Shown here one piece after another: positions 43,126 to 52,544 of a DNA stretch of 64,000 bases. This DNA is from JADGHX01 sp035760965 (lineage in GTDB: Bacteria > Pseudomonadota > Gammaproteobacteria > Steroidobacterales > Steroidobacteraceae). How positions within the stretch are numbered: position 1 is the first letter of the stretch; each line of letters starts with the position of its first letter. Below the pieces are notes generated by a model. The model was not told the DNA's origin. It did no database searches and worked only from the letters and a program-made list of their open reading frames with translations. A program made the translations under genes and the position numbers. The stretch covers positions 1 through 64,000 of the forward strand of contig DASTRY010000027.1 in assembly GCA_035760965.1 (NCBI GenBank), in the 5' to 3' direction.

Positions 43126-45816
43126 TCAGGCGCATCGTGTGGCAAGCCGCTGAAAGAGGCAGCCCAGATCGCGCCGCGCGTCTTCCGCGCTCAGATCGCT
43201 CTGCAAAATGAGAAGCGGTGCGACGAGAGCCGTCCAGCCGGTGTAGTGGCTCGCACCGATGCCTGTGCCGTCGTCGCCGTGAAAGTACTCGTAGAACGGG
43301 ATGAGATCGCGCCAGTGCGGATCGTCCTGCAACCGGCGCACGGCACCGTTCACGGCGCGCCGACCCTCGGCATCGCGCACGAATATGCTCTCCAGTCGCC
43401 GCGCGATCTCCTTCGCGACCTCGAACAGCGTCATGAACTGACCCGACCCCGTCGGGCACTCCACCCGGAACGGGTCCCCGTAGAAGCTATAGAGCTGCAG
43501 CAGCGCACGAATCAAAAGCATGTTGATCGGAAACCAGATCGGCCCGCGCCAATTTGCATTGCCGCCGAACATGCCCAGATCGGACTCGGCGGCGCGATAC
43601 GCCACCTGATACTCGTCGGGCCCGTTGCGGAACACGTAGGGATGATTGCGATGAAACGCGGATAGCGAGCGAATCCCGTAGTCGCTCAGGAACTCGCCTG
43701 GATCCAGCATCCGACGCAGCACCAACCGCAGCTTGCGCTCGTCGAGCACACTCAGCAGGCGCCGCCCGTGCAACCCCGAGGTCTCGGACTGGTGGATGTT
43801 GTGGAACAGATCGCGACGTTCGCGGTTGAACCAGCTCACCCGCTCGACGAAGCGCGGCAGCTTGCGCAGCACCTCGTCCGGGTACACGGTGTTCGCGCAG
43901 AGCGGCATCAACCCGACCAGCGAGCGCACCTTGAGGCGCGCACCCGCGCCGATGGGAAACCGCAGCACGTCATAGTAGAAGCCGTCGGCCTCGTCCCACA
44001 TCTCGTCGTTGTGCTCGCCGACGCGATCCATCGCGGCGGCGAGCCACACGAAGTGCTCGTAGAACTTGATCGCGAGCTCCTCGTAGTCCGGGTCGTGCAG
44101 CGCAAGCTCGATGGCCATGTCGAGCATGTTCTGCGAAAAGAACGCCATCCACCCGGCGCCGTCCGCTTCCTCCAGATAGCCGCCGGCGGGCAGCGGCGCG
44201 CTGCGATCGAACACGCCGATGTTGTCGACGCCGATGAACCCGCCTTCGAACACGCTGCGACCGTTGGCATCTTTGCGATTCACCCACCACGTGAAGTTCA
44301 GCAGCAGCTTGTGGAAGCAGCGGCGCAGCATCTTCAGCGCCTGCTCTCCCTGCCGCACGCGCAGCAGGCGATAGATGAATAGTGTCGCCCAGGCATGCAC
44401 CGGAGGATTCACGTCGCCGAAGTTCCACTCGTACGCGGGGATCTGCCCATTGGCGTGCGTGTACCGTTCGCGCAGCAGCAGCTCGATCTGGTTCGCGGCG
44501 AAGTCGGGATCGACGAAGGCCAGCGCAACGGCCTGGAAAGCGAGCTCCCATGCCACGAACCAGGGGTATTCCCACTTGTCCGGGATGGCGATCACGTCGC
44601 TCGCGACCATGTGGAACCAGTTGCGATTGCGGATGGCGCGCGCGCCGCGGCGCGCGATCGGAGCGCGTTCGCTGATCCAGGCGGATGCGTCGTACACGTA
44701 CGTCTGCTTGCTCCACAGCAAGCTCGAAAAAGCCTGACGAGCGATCAGCGCCGCATCCGGCGCGAGACTCTTCGGCAGCACGGCGGCGTAGAATTCGTCC
44801 GTGTCTCGCCGGCGTGCGCTCATCACCGTGTCGAAGCGCGTCCAGTGATCCGCGCTGGCGCTCGGACCGAAGTACAGCCTGACCGCGACCTTGCCCTTCG
44901 CCGGCACGAGCAAGTCGTAATGCGCCGCGCACTTCGTGCCATGCCCGTCCGGGTCGATGGCGTGCTGCTTGCCTTGCACGAGATAGTCGTTGATGCCGTC
45001 CTTGACGAAGGCACTCCCGTTCGGCTGACCGATCAGATGCTCGGTGTTCGTCTCGTTGTCGGTGAAGTAGACGTCCTTGGCGCCTTCACACCATAAATAG
45101 CGCGTACCGAGCTCCGCGTGCCTCGCGGCGACCAGCGGCATTTCATGCGCGCGCACGCGCTCGAGCGTCGGGCGCGGACCCTGCGGATTGCGCCACCAAG
45201 TGTTGCGGAACCACAGGTGCGGCAGCAGGTGCAGCGGCGCGTCCTCGGATCCCCGGTTCTCCACCGTCACGCGGATCAGGATGTCTTCGGGCGAGGCCTT
45301 CGCATACTCGATGAAGATGTCGAAATAGCGGTCCTCGTCGAAGATGCCGGTGTCGAGCAGCTCGTACTCGACATCCAAACGACTCCGCTCGCGGTTGCGA
45401 TGGACGAGCTCGGCGTAGGGATAGGCCGCCTGCGGATACTTGTAGAGCATGCGCATGTACGCATGCGTCGGCAGATTATCGAGGTAGTAGTAGTACTCTT
45501 TGACGTCCTCGCCATGATTGCCCTCGCCGTTCGCGAGCCCGAACATGCGCTCCTTCAGGATGGGGTCGCGTCCGTTCCAGAACGCCAATGCGAAGCACAG
45601 CCGCATCTGCTCGTCGCAAATTCCGGCAATGCCGTCTTCGCCCCAGTGATACGCGCGGGAGCGCGCCTGCTCGTGCGTGAATCCCTCCCACGCATTCGCG
45701 AGGCTCATGTCTTCGCGCACGGTGCCCCATTGACGCTCGCTCAGGTAAGGGCCCCATTTGCGCCACGGTACTTGCAGCTCGCGGGTTTGCTGCAGTCTTG
45801 TCCATTCGACTGTCAC
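43126..45816 (-). CDS. GH63-family glucosidase
   Basis: 896 residues from a GTG at 45816; an in-frame TTG at 45852 would run into the promoter palindrome. The sequence follows bacterial GH63 (MGH1/YgjK-like, often annotated glucosidase) from end to end: WGTVREDMSLANAWEGF, YHWGEDGIAGICD, WEYPWFVAWELAFQ, EWNFGDVNPPVHAW, ANWRGPIWFPINMLL and the C-terminal GASHYTGWTALVAPL. No signal peptide, so cytoplasmic. GH63 enzymes invert alpha-glucosidic bonds; substrates include mannosylglycerate, glucosylglycerate and oligosaccharides, which would suit a role in compatible-solute turnover. Confidence 0.93.
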   Translation of the reverse strand: MTVEWTRLQQTRELQVPWRKWGPYLSERQWGTVREDMSLANAWEGFTHEQARSRAYHWGEDGIAGICDEQMRLCFALAFWNGRDPILKERMFGLANGEGNHGEDVKEYYYYLDNLPTHAYMRMLYKYPQAAYPYAELVHRNRERSRLDVEYELLDTGIFDEDRYFDIFIEYAKASPEDILIRVTVENRGSEDAPLHLLPHLWFRNTWWRNPQGPRPTLERVRAHEMPLVAARHAELGTRYLWCEGAKDVYFTDNETNTEHLIGQPNGSAFVKDGINDYLVQGKQHAIDPDGHGTKCAAHYDLLVPAKGKVAVRLYFGPSASADHWTRFDTVMSARRRDTDEFYAAVLPKSLAPDAALIARQAFSSLLWSKQTYVYDASAWISERAPIARRGARAIRNRNWFHMVASDVIAIPDKWEYPWFVAWELAFQAVALAFVDPDFAANQIELLLRERYTHANGQIPAYEWNFGDVNPPVHAWATLFIYRLLRVRQGEQALKMLRRCFHKLLLNFTWWVNRKDANGRSVFEGGFIGVDNIGVFDRSAPLPAGGYLEEADGAGWMAFFSQNMLDMAIELALHDPDYEELAIKFYEHFVWLAAAMDRVGEHNDEMWDEADGFYYDVLRFPIGAGARLKVRSLVGLMPLCANTVYPDEVLRKLPRFVERVSWFNRERRDLFHNIHQSETSGLHGRRLLSVLDERKLRLVLRRMLDPGEFLSDYGIRSLSAFHRNHPYVFRNGPDEYQVAYRAAESDLGMFGGNANWRGPIWFPINMLLIRALLQLYSFYGDPFRVECPTGSGQFMTLFEVAKEIARRLESIFVRDAEGRRAVNGAVRRLQDDPHWRDLIPFYEYFHGDDGTGIGASHYTGWTALVAPLLILQSDLSAEDARRDLGCLFQRLATRCA

Positions 45817-45851
45817 GGCTGCCAAGATGCAGCGCAGCGCGCCCTCGCCCA

Positions 45852-45869
45852 ATCGGACCTAGGTCCAAC
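45852..45869. promoter_or_regulatory. TCGGAC-N4-GTCCAA palindrome upstream of the GH63 gene
   Basis: ATCGGACCTAGGTCCAAC; the core GGACCTAGGTCC is a perfect 12-bp palindrome. Centred 44 bp before the GH63 start codon and 12-20 bp after the histidine-kinase stop, so GH63 has its own promoter despite the close spacing. Confidence 0.65.
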
Positions 45870-45880
45870 AGCGCGCGGGC

Positions 45881-47461
45881 TCAGCCGCTGGCTGGCAAGA
45901 CCGGCGCGCGCGGCAACGAGACGGTGAACTCGCTGCCGCGCCCGGGACCTTCGCTGCGTGCGGTGATCGACCCGCCGTGCAGCTCGACCAGCTGCCGCGC
46001 AACCGCGAGACCGATTCCGAGCCCACCCATGCGGCTCGCGGAAGTCGCGGTAGGCTGAGCGAACAGCTCGAAGACTCGGTCGAGATTCTCCCGCGCGATG
46101 CCCATGCCGCTGTCGCGGACGTGCACCAGCACCGCGACATCCGTGAGCTCGGTGCGCACCGAAATATAGCCACCCGGGTTCGTGTACTTCGCGGCGTTGA
46201 TGAGCAGGTTCGCGACCACCTGCGCAAGCCGCGTCGCGTCACCCTCGACCCAGCCGCCCTCTGGGGCCGGCGCGACGGCAAGGTGATGGCCGCGCAGATC
46301 GATCAGCGGCTTCGCGGTCTCGACAGCCATGGTCACGACCTCGGCCATGTCGATGCGCGTCCGCTCCACCGCGACGGCGCCGCGCCCTATGCGCGACACA
46401 TCGAGCAGGTCATCCACGAGCCGTGTGACCTGCCGCAGCTGGCGCTGGATGATGCCGCGTGTGCTCGCCACGATCGCGGGATCGTTCGGATATCTGCCGA
46501 GCAGCTCGAGCGCGTTCGATATCGGCGCAAGCGGGTTGCGCAGCTCGTGCAACAGCGTCGCGAAGAATTCGTCTTTCCGGTGCAGCAGCGTCTCCAGCTC
46601 GAGCTCCTTCAGCCGGCGCTCATCGTCCGGCAACAAGCTCACGAGCCAGTGATTGTCCGCCGCGCCCGATTCGTTCATCGGTGCACCGCGCTGCCGATAC
46701 CAGGCGTAGACCCCCGCGGTGAGCGCACGATGCTCGAAGTCGAATGGCTTGCCGCTTTCGAGCGCTCCACACCAAGCGCTCAGCCAGGCGTGGCGGTCGT
46801 CGGGGTGCAACCGGTCGGCGATCGCGCTCTCGGCGAGCGCTCCCTCGCACTCACCGAACGCATCGCGCCAGCGCGTGTTGCAATACTCGATCTTGCCATC
46901 CTTTGTTACGACGCAGACGAGTTGTGGAAGTGCGTCGACGATCTGGAGGAGCCGCCGCTTCTGGGCGCGCAGCGCTTCCTCGACGACCTTCGTGGAAGTG
47001 ATCGATCGCTGCGCGACGATCACGTGCGGAGCACCGGCGATATTGCAAGGTGTTGCGTTCATGTGGAACCACCATTGTTGTTCTATGTTGTCGCATGAAT
47101 ATTCGACGGAATAGCCGCTCAACTTCTGCGCGAGGACGTCGCGAACCCCTTGTGCAACGGTGCGCGTCTCGCGCGGCAGCTGCGCGTCGCGGAACACGTC
47201 GAAATAGTTCGCGCCGGGGGAGCCTTGTGCTGCGCTGGGCACTGCCGCAGTGATCCGGCGCCAGGCCTCGTTCGCGACGACGATGCGGCCCGAAGCACTC
47301 ACAACCGCCACCTGACACTCGAGCGCATCGAGTGCGGCGCGTAAGGTGAGCGCCACCGGCGGACGGCGATGTTCCGTGCTCACCACGACCTGATGGCCTC
47401 CCATCAGGCGTGCGCGAGCGGCGGTGCAGCCACAATCCGTGTCGATGATCTCGCCGTACAC
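45881..47461 (-). CDS. PAS-domain histidine kinase
   Basis: 526 residues from a GTG at 47461 with GGGGG seven bases upstream; an ATG at 47404 and a GTG at 47590 are alternatives. Two PAS domains (LDALECQVAVVSASGRIVVANEAW and VDALPQLVCVVTKDGKIEYCN), then HisKA (FFATLLHELRNPLAPISNAL) and HATPase (NLLINAAKYT, GLGIGLAVARQLVELHGG). No membrane helix, so a soluble sensor. No regulator is directly adjacent on its strand, so it is an orphan kinase unless it acts on the FixJ-like proteins upstream. Confidence 0.92.
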   Translation of the reverse strand: MYGEIIDTDCGCTAARARLMGGHQVVVSTEHRRPPVALTLRAALDALECQVAVVSASGRIVVANEAWRRITAAVPSAAQGSPGANYFDVFRDAQLPRETRTVAQGVRDVLAQKLSGYSVEYSCDNIEQQWWFHMNATPCNIAGAPHVIVAQRSITSTKVVEEALRAQKRRLLQIVDALPQLVCVVTKDGKIEYCNTRWRDAFGECEGALAESAIADRLHPDDRHAWLSAWCGALESGKPFDFEHRALTAGVYAWYRQRGAPMNESGAADNHWLVSLLPDDERRLKELELETLLHRKDEFFATLLHELRNPLAPISNALELLGRYPNDPAIVASTRGIIQRQLRQVTRLVDDLLDVSRIGRGAVAVERTRIDMAEVVTMAVETAKPLIDLRGHHLAVAPAPEGGWVEGDATRLAQVVANLLINAAKYTNPGGYISVRTELTDVAVLVHVRDSGMGIARENLDRVFELFAQPTATSASRMGGLGIGLAVARQLVELHGGSITARSEGPGRGSEFTVSLPRAPVLPASG

Positions 47462-47673
47462 ATAGAGGCCCCCGAACAAACCCGTACGGCAGCGTTGGGC
47501 AGATGCTGGGTCCGGACAATAGGACGTTCGACGTACATTCGGGCCTTGACGATCGGCGGGAGTTGACCTCTTGTCCAATATTGCCGGCACCCTTCACGCG
47601 CGACAGTCGCCAGTTGCGGCAGCCGCAATGCAGCGGCACGCCAGTGCCTCAAAATGAGGCAGAGGGTCCAGCC

Positions 47674-49197
47674 ATGACCATCAAAGCATTGATCGCGGCG
47701 TGCCTCGGCGCACTGGCTGCGGTTCCGGTGCTGGACGCGGCCGACACGCCCGCATCGCAAGCGACCAAGACGTCCGCGCAACCCCGGCAAGCCACACGAA
47801 CGGAGCGGGATCTGCTCGGCACGAAGCAGGTGCCGGCGGGCGCCTACTACGGCGTGCAAACGGCACGCGCGCTGGAGAACTTCCAGATCTCCAAGCTCCC
47901 GATGAACGTCTACCCCGAATTCGTGGACGCGTTCGCGATCGTCAAGCTCGCTGCGGCGCGCGCCAACACCCAGGTCGGCGCGATGAAGCCCGAGCGGCTG
48001 GCGGCGATCGAAAAGGCGTACCAGGCCGTCCGGGCGGGCAAGTATCGAGACCAGTTCGTGGTCGACTGGTACCAGGGCGGCGCCGGCACCTCCGCGAACA
48101 TGAATGCCAACGAGGTGCTGGCGAACATCGGCCTCGAGCTGACCGGCCACAAGAAGGGCGAATACCAGTTCCTCGAGCCGCACGACGACCTGAACATGTC
48201 CCAGTCGACCAACGACTCGTACCCGACGGCGCTCAAGGTGGCGTTCATCCTCAGAAACGAGCGGCTCGTCAACGAGCTGCAACAGCTCGCGGCGGCGATG
48301 CACGCCAAGGGCCAGGAGTACCTGAAGATCCCGAAGATGGGCCGCACCGAGCTGCAGGATGCCGTGCCCATGACGGTCGGCCAGGAATTCCATGCCTTCG
48401 GCGCCTCGATCGATAGCGAGATTCAGCTGCTGAAGGATGCCGAGAAGTACCTGTATCCCGTGAACATGGGTGCCACGGCGATCGGCTCGGGCATCAATGT
48501 GCCGAAGGGCTATTCCGTGGCGGTCGCCAAAGAGCTCGCGAAGCTCACCGGCAAACCGATCGTGCCGGCGACGGACATGTTCGCGGCGACCTGGGATCAA
48601 CAGGGATTCGTCGTCTATTCGTCCGCGCTCAAGAGCACCGGGATCAAGCTTTCCAAGATTGCGAGCGACCTCATCCTGCTCGCGTCGGGGCCGCGCGCCG
48701 GATTGGCCGAAATCGACCTGCCGGCGCTGCAGCCGGGCTCCTCGATCATGCCCGGCAAGGTCAACCCGGTCATTCCGGAGCTCGTAAACATCATTGCGTT
48801 CCGGGTGGTGGGCAACGACTCCGCGGTCAATCTGGCCGCGCACAGCGGGCAGCTGCAGCTCAATGCGTTCGAGCCGCTCGCAGGTCTCGCGGTCATGGAG
48901 TCGCAGCAACTTCTGCTCAACGGCTCGAAGACCCTGCGTACGAAGTGCGTGACGGGCATCAAGGTGAACGAGGAAGTGTTGACGAAGTACATGGAGACGA
49001 CCGTCGGCATCGTCACGGCGCTGAACCCGGTCATCGGCTATGAAAAGGCGACGGAGCTCGCGGACGAAGCCTACAAGTCCGGCAAGGGATTGCTCGAGAT
49101 CGTCCGCGAGAAGCACGTGCTCACCGAAGACCAGATCAAGGACCTGCTCGATCCGGTGAAGCTCGCGAACCTCGATGAGCAGAAATACCAGAGATAG
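47674..49197 (+). CDS. aspA: Exported aspartate ammonia-lyase
   Basis: 507 residues. A signal peptide (MTIKALIAACLGALAAVPVLDAA) and a 20-residue linker precede a full aspartase/fumarase-superfamily enzyme: RTERDLLGTKQVPAGAYYG, TSANMNANEVLANIGLEL, STNDSYPTALKVA, and the catalytic loop GSSIMPGKVNP (355-365). It deaminates L-aspartate to fumarate plus ammonia. Aspartases are normally cytoplasmic; the signal peptide, and the exported asparaginase 11 bp downstream, point to a periplasmic route from asparagine to fumarate. Confidence 0.92.
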   Translation: MTIKALIAACLGALAAVPVLDAADTPASQATKTSAQPRQATRTERDLLGTKQVPAGAYYGVQTARALENFQISKLPMNVYPEFVDAFAIVKLAAARANTQVGAMKPERLAAIEKAYQAVRAGKYRDQFVVDWYQGGAGTSANMNANEVLANIGLELTGHKKGEYQFLEPHDDLNMSQSTNDSYPTALKVAFILRNERLVNELQQLAAAMHAKGQEYLKIPKMGRTELQDAVPMTVGQEFHAFGASIDSEIQLLKDAEKYLYPVNMGATAIGSGINVPKGYSVAVAKELAKLTGKPIVPATDMFAATWDQQGFVVYSSALKSTGIKLSKIASDLILLASGPRAGLAEIDLPALQPGSSIMPGKVNPVIPELVNIIAFRVVGNDSAVNLAAHSGQLQLNAFEPLAGLAVMESQQLLLNGSKTLRTKCVTGIKVNEEVLTKYMETTVGIVTALNPVIGYEKATELADEAYKSGKGLLEIVREKHVLTEDQIKDLLDPVKLANLDEQKYQR

Positions 49198-49208
49198 AGG
49201 GCAATCAC

Positions 49209-50312
49209 ATGTTCCCTTCACATAGATCGTGGCTTGCACTGTTTTCGATATCCGCCTTGCTTGCGCTGGGCGGCGCCGCCTCGGGCGGGGAGACCTCTGA
49301 GCCGAGCACGGCTCCTGCCGCGAAGAAGGCCCGCGTCATGATCCTCGCGACGGGCGGCACCATCGCCGGCGCCGCGGCATCGGGTACGCAGGCCGGCTAT
49401 ACCTCCGGTGCCGTCAACATCGACACCATGCTCGCGGCAGTGCCGGGCATCGACAAGCTCGCTACCGTGAAGGGCGAGCAGGTCGCGAACGTGGGATCGC
49501 AGGACATGTCGTTCGACATCCTGCTGAAGCTCGCGAAGCGCATCAACGAGCTCGCCGCGCAGTCGGACCTCGACGGCTTCGTCATCACGCACGGCACGGA
49601 TACGATGGAAGAGTCCGCGTACTTCCTGAATCTGACCGTCAAGACCAACAAGCCGGTGGTGATGGTCGGGTCGATGCGACCCTCCACCGCGGTGAGCGCG
49701 GACGGCCCGTTGAATCTCTACAACGCCGTCGCGGTCGCGGCCGATCCGAACGCGAAGGGGCGCGGTGTATTGGTCGTGATGAACGATGAGATCCACAGCG
49801 CGCATTCGCTGATCAAGACGAGCACGACTGCTGTCGAGACCTTCGCGTCCCCGCTCGAAGGCCTCGCAGGCGTCGTCCACTATGGCAAGGCGAAGTTCTA
49901 CAACTCGCCGATGTGGAAGCACACCAACCAGACCATCTTCGACGTGGCCAACGTGACGAAGCTCCCCCGCGTGGATGTCGTCTTTGCGTGCGCCGACATG
50001 CCGCCCGATCTGATCGACGCCTCGGTCGAGCGAGGAGCGAAGGGCATCGTCATCGCGGGTGTCGGCAATGGCAACATGAACAAGGCCGCCGTCGACGCCG
50101 CGGCGAATGCGGTGAAGAAAGGCGTTGTCGTCGTGCGCAGCAGCCGCGTCCCGACGGGCATCATCGGCCGCAACGTCGAAGTCGACGACGACAAGCTCGG
50201 CTTCGTCGCGTCGAACGAGTTGAGCCCGCAGCAATCGCGCATCCTGCTGTCGCTGGCGCTGCTGAAGCCGCCGTCGAGCGGCGACCTGCAGAAGCTCTAC
50301 TACACATACTGA
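49209..50312 (+). CDS. ansB: Type II (periplasmic) L-asparaginase
   Basis: 367 residues with a signal peptide (WLALFSISALLALGGAASG). Both catalytic threonine motifs are present: ATGGTIAG (Thr51 nucleophile region) and HGTDTMEES (128-136), plus the family's GSMRPSTAVSADGP and NNxE-type lid residues. Hydrolyses asparagine to aspartate and ammonia in the periplasm, thus supplying the exported aspartase encoded immediately upstream. Confidence 0.95.
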   Translation: MFPSHRSWLALFSISALLALGGAASGGETSEPSTAPAAKKARVMILATGGTIAGAAASGTQAGYTSGAVNIDTMLAAVPGIDKLATVKGEQVANVGSQDMSFDILLKLAKRINELAAQSDLDGFVITHGTDTMEESAYFLNLTVKTNKPVVMVGSMRPSTAVSADGPLNLYNAVAVAADPNAKGRGVLVVMNDEIHSAHSLIKTSTTAVETFASPLEGLAGVVHYGKAKFYNSPMWKHTNQTIFDVANVTKLPRVDVVFACADMPPDLIDASVERGAKGIVIAGVGNGNMNKAAVDAAANAVKKGVVVVRSSRVPTGIIGRNVEVDDDKLGFVASNELSPQQSRILLSLALLKPPSSGDLQKLYYTY

Positions 50313-50336
50313 AGCGACACGCGCAGCGCACGCACC

Positions 50337-51620
50337 ATGCCACGGCGGCTCCGAAGCGGTTACTGCATCGGCGCCGCCGGCGCGCTGTTCTGCCTGCTTG
50401 CGTCGGCAGCCACGGCGCAGGCGCCGAGCGATGACCCCTCGATCGACAACACGATCGATGCAGCGGAAGCTGAGGGCGTCGGTCCGCGCCGTCAGCTCGT
50501 GAGGTGGAACGAGTACGAGGGACCGTACTTCACGGCTCGCCTCGGCGGCGGCTTTCTCGTGGACGCGGTGGCGTACGAGCAAGATGCGGAGAGCCGCGAG
50601 CAAGGAGAGCTCAGCTCGGACACGGGCCTGCGCGACTTTCGCTTTCTGCTGAAGGGGAAACTCAAGTTCTCTCCGCGCCTCAGCTACTCGATCGGCTACA
50701 TGTACGACGGGAACCAGGAAGTCTGGCGCTTCCGCCAGACCGGAATCATGGTCGATGTGCCGGAGGGACTCGGCAACGTCTTCATCGGCCGCCAGAAGGA
50801 AGGCTTCTCCACCAACAAGATCATGGTGGGCTACAGCGGCTGGACGCAGGAACGCTCGACCGCGAGCGACTCCTTCATCCCGATTCTCGCGGACGGCGTG
50901 AAGTGGACGGGGACGGTCCCGAGCGGGAAGTTCGTCTACAACGTCGGTTGGTTCCGGGACAGGCTTTCCGAGAACGAGAGCTTCGACAAGAACGATCAGC
51001 AGGTCATCGCGCGGGCGGTCTGGCTGCCCTTCACCGGAAAGGAGCCGGGCAAGCTCCTGCACCTTGCGGTCGAAGCGCGCTACGGCGAATCGGACAACGG
51101 CACGCTGCAGTTCCGTTCGAAGCCGGAATCCTTCCTCGCGCAGCGCTACGTGCTCGACACCGGCAAGATCCCCGCGACGCATTCGAACATGCTCGGCCTC
51201 GAATCGTACTTCCGGCGCGGCCCGATGACGCTCGGCATGGAGTGGTTCTTCAATCAGGTCTACTCGCCCGAGACGGGCGACCCGCTGTTTCACGGCGGGG
51301 AGGTCCTGTTCGCATATCTGCTGACCGGCGAAGTGCGGCGCTACAACGCCAAGGGCGCCTTCTTCGAAGGGATCTCGCCCGCGCGGCCCGTGTTCGCGGG
51401 CGGGCCCGGCGCGTGGGAGCTGGTGCTTCGATATTCATACACCAGCTTGGATTCCGCATCGGTCCACGGCGGCACGTTCTGGCGGCTCACGCCGATGGTG
51501 AACTGGCACATGTCGGACAACGTTCGGCTCGAGCTCAGTTACGGCTACGGCGAGGAGCGCAGCGAAGGCTTGCGCGGCGGCACGCAGTTTTTCCAGGCCC
51601 GACTGCAACTCCAGCTGTGA
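50337..51620 (+). CDS. OprO/OprP-type phosphate-selective porin family protein
   Basis: 427 residues, start 24 bp after the asparaginase stop. Signal peptide (GYCIGAAGALFCLLASAATAQA), acidic linker, then a porin domain of the OprP/DUF3138-like class (YFTARLGGGFLVDAVAYEQD, LKFSPRLSYSIGYMYDG, WRLTPMVNWHMSDNVRLELSYGYG) ending in an amphipathic strand QARLQLQL. Specificity is unknown; the operon suggests it admits the amino acids or releases the dicarboxylate, by inference. Convergent with the next gene. Confidence 0.88.
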   Translation: MPRRLRSGYCIGAAGALFCLLASAATAQAPSDDPSIDNTIDAAEAEGVGPRRQLVRWNEYEGPYFTARLGGGFLVDAVAYEQDAESREQGELSSDTGLRDFRFLLKGKLKFSPRLSYSIGYMYDGNQEVWRFRQTGIMVDVPEGLGNVFIGRQKEGFSTNKIMVGYSGWTQERSTASDSFIPILADGVKWTGTVPSGKFVYNVGWFRDRLSENESFDKNDQQVIARAVWLPFTGKEPGKLLHLAVEARYGESDNGTLQFRSKPESFLAQRYVLDTGKIPATHSNMLGLESYFRRGPMTLGMEWFFNQVYSPETGDPLFHGGEVLFAYLLTGEVRRYNAKGAFFEGISPARPVFAGGPGAWELVLRYSYTSLDSASVHGGTFWRLTPMVNWHMSDNVRLELSYGYGEERSEGLRGGTQFFQARLQLQL

Positions 51621-51632
51621 GGCGCCAAGCTC

Positions 51633-52466
51633 TCAGCGCGTCTCTCGCTCCGGCCCGCCGAACGCGATCACCAGGCCGGCCCACGGTCCGTGGTAGTCGA
51701 GCTCCGATTCGCCGGTCCAGAAGCGCTTGGTGATATCCACGTTCATCTTGTAATAGTTGTAGCCGGCGAAAATCGTGGCGTTCGGCACGGCCGCGAACGC
51801 GAAGGCGGCCGAGAAGTTGTCGATGCTGCCATTGATGTCGCCCGTCTGCAGGCGAAAGATTTGGCCACGCAGGTCGAGCAGCCAGCGGGGCGTGAGCCCG
51901 TACGTATAACTCAGCCCGATCACGGGCAGCGGCGAATTCGCTCTCGCATCGGCATTGCGCGTGCCTTCCGCGCGGCTCAAGTGAACGGCGATGCGCGGCC
52001 AGTGAAAGCCGATCTGCGCCGTGGCCCGCTGCCGCGGTGAATCGAGGAACGCATAGGCATAGCTCACCCGCCAGATCTCGGTGTCGAACGTCGACCGCAG
52101 CGTCGTCGAGCGCTCGAACGTCTGGTTCCGGAACTCGATGTCGGCGGAGAGCGTGCGCTGCGCGGTGCGATTCAGATCGAAGTAGCTGAGCACCATCCCG
52201 TGGCGCCGGTTGAACTGATACGAGATGCCGCCAACGAACCGCAGGTCGTTGTCGTCGAAACCCAGGTCCTTTTCCAGATCGAGCCGCGTGCCGATGCGGC
52301 CGCCGATCCCGTCGGCACGCGCAACCGTGTTGATATTCGCCCAGAAGCCGCTCGCCATGACGGCGACGCGGTGCCCGCCTCCGAGATCCGGTCCCACTAC
52401 CTGGGCGAGTGCAGGCGGCACCGGCGCGAGGCCGAACAGAACGGCGAGCAAGAAGTGCCGCTGCAT
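51633..52466 (-). CDS. Outer-membrane barrel protein of unknown function
   Basis: 277 residues. Signal peptide (FLLAVLFGLAPVPPALA), then a conserved family pattern with a long first loop (GIGGRIGTRLDLEKDLGFDDNDLRF) and alternating strands (HGMVLSYFDLNR, WRVSYAYAFLDS, GLSYTYGLTPRWLLDLRGQ, ATIFAGYNYYKMNVD). The start GLDL/LEKDLGFDD theme occurs in a family of proteobacterial barrel proteins. Ends charged (PERETR) and not on an aromatic residue, which is atypical. Confidence 0.82.
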   Translation of the reverse strand: MQRHFLLAVLFGLAPVPPALAQVVGPDLGGGHRVAVMASGFWANINTVARADGIGGRIGTRLDLEKDLGFDDNDLRFVGGISYQFNRRHGMVLSYFDLNRTAQRTLSADIEFRNQTFERSTTLRSTFDTEIWRVSYAYAFLDSPRQRATAQIGFHWPRIAVHLSRAEGTRNADARANSPLPVIGLSYTYGLTPRWLLDLRGQIFRLQTGDINGSIDNFSAAFAFAAVPNATIFAGYNYYKMNVDITKRFWTGESELDYHGPWAGLVIAFGGPERETR

Positions 52467-52544
52467 CTCATGGGTACCGCACGAGCCGGAGGAGAGGCAC
52501 CTCCTCCGGCCATGTCACGATCTGCCGTGCTCAGCGATGCGGCG

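Noticed and set aside
47506..47590. Another copy of the TCGGAC-N4-GTCCAA motif upstream of aspA or the PAS kinase
   Set aside because: Contains GTCCGGAC, AGGAC and TTGTCCAA pieces, but spacing and symmetry do not match the other sites.
49218..51293. 691-codon minus-strand frame across asparaginase and porin genes
   Set aside because: Shadow of two well-supported genes; no domains.
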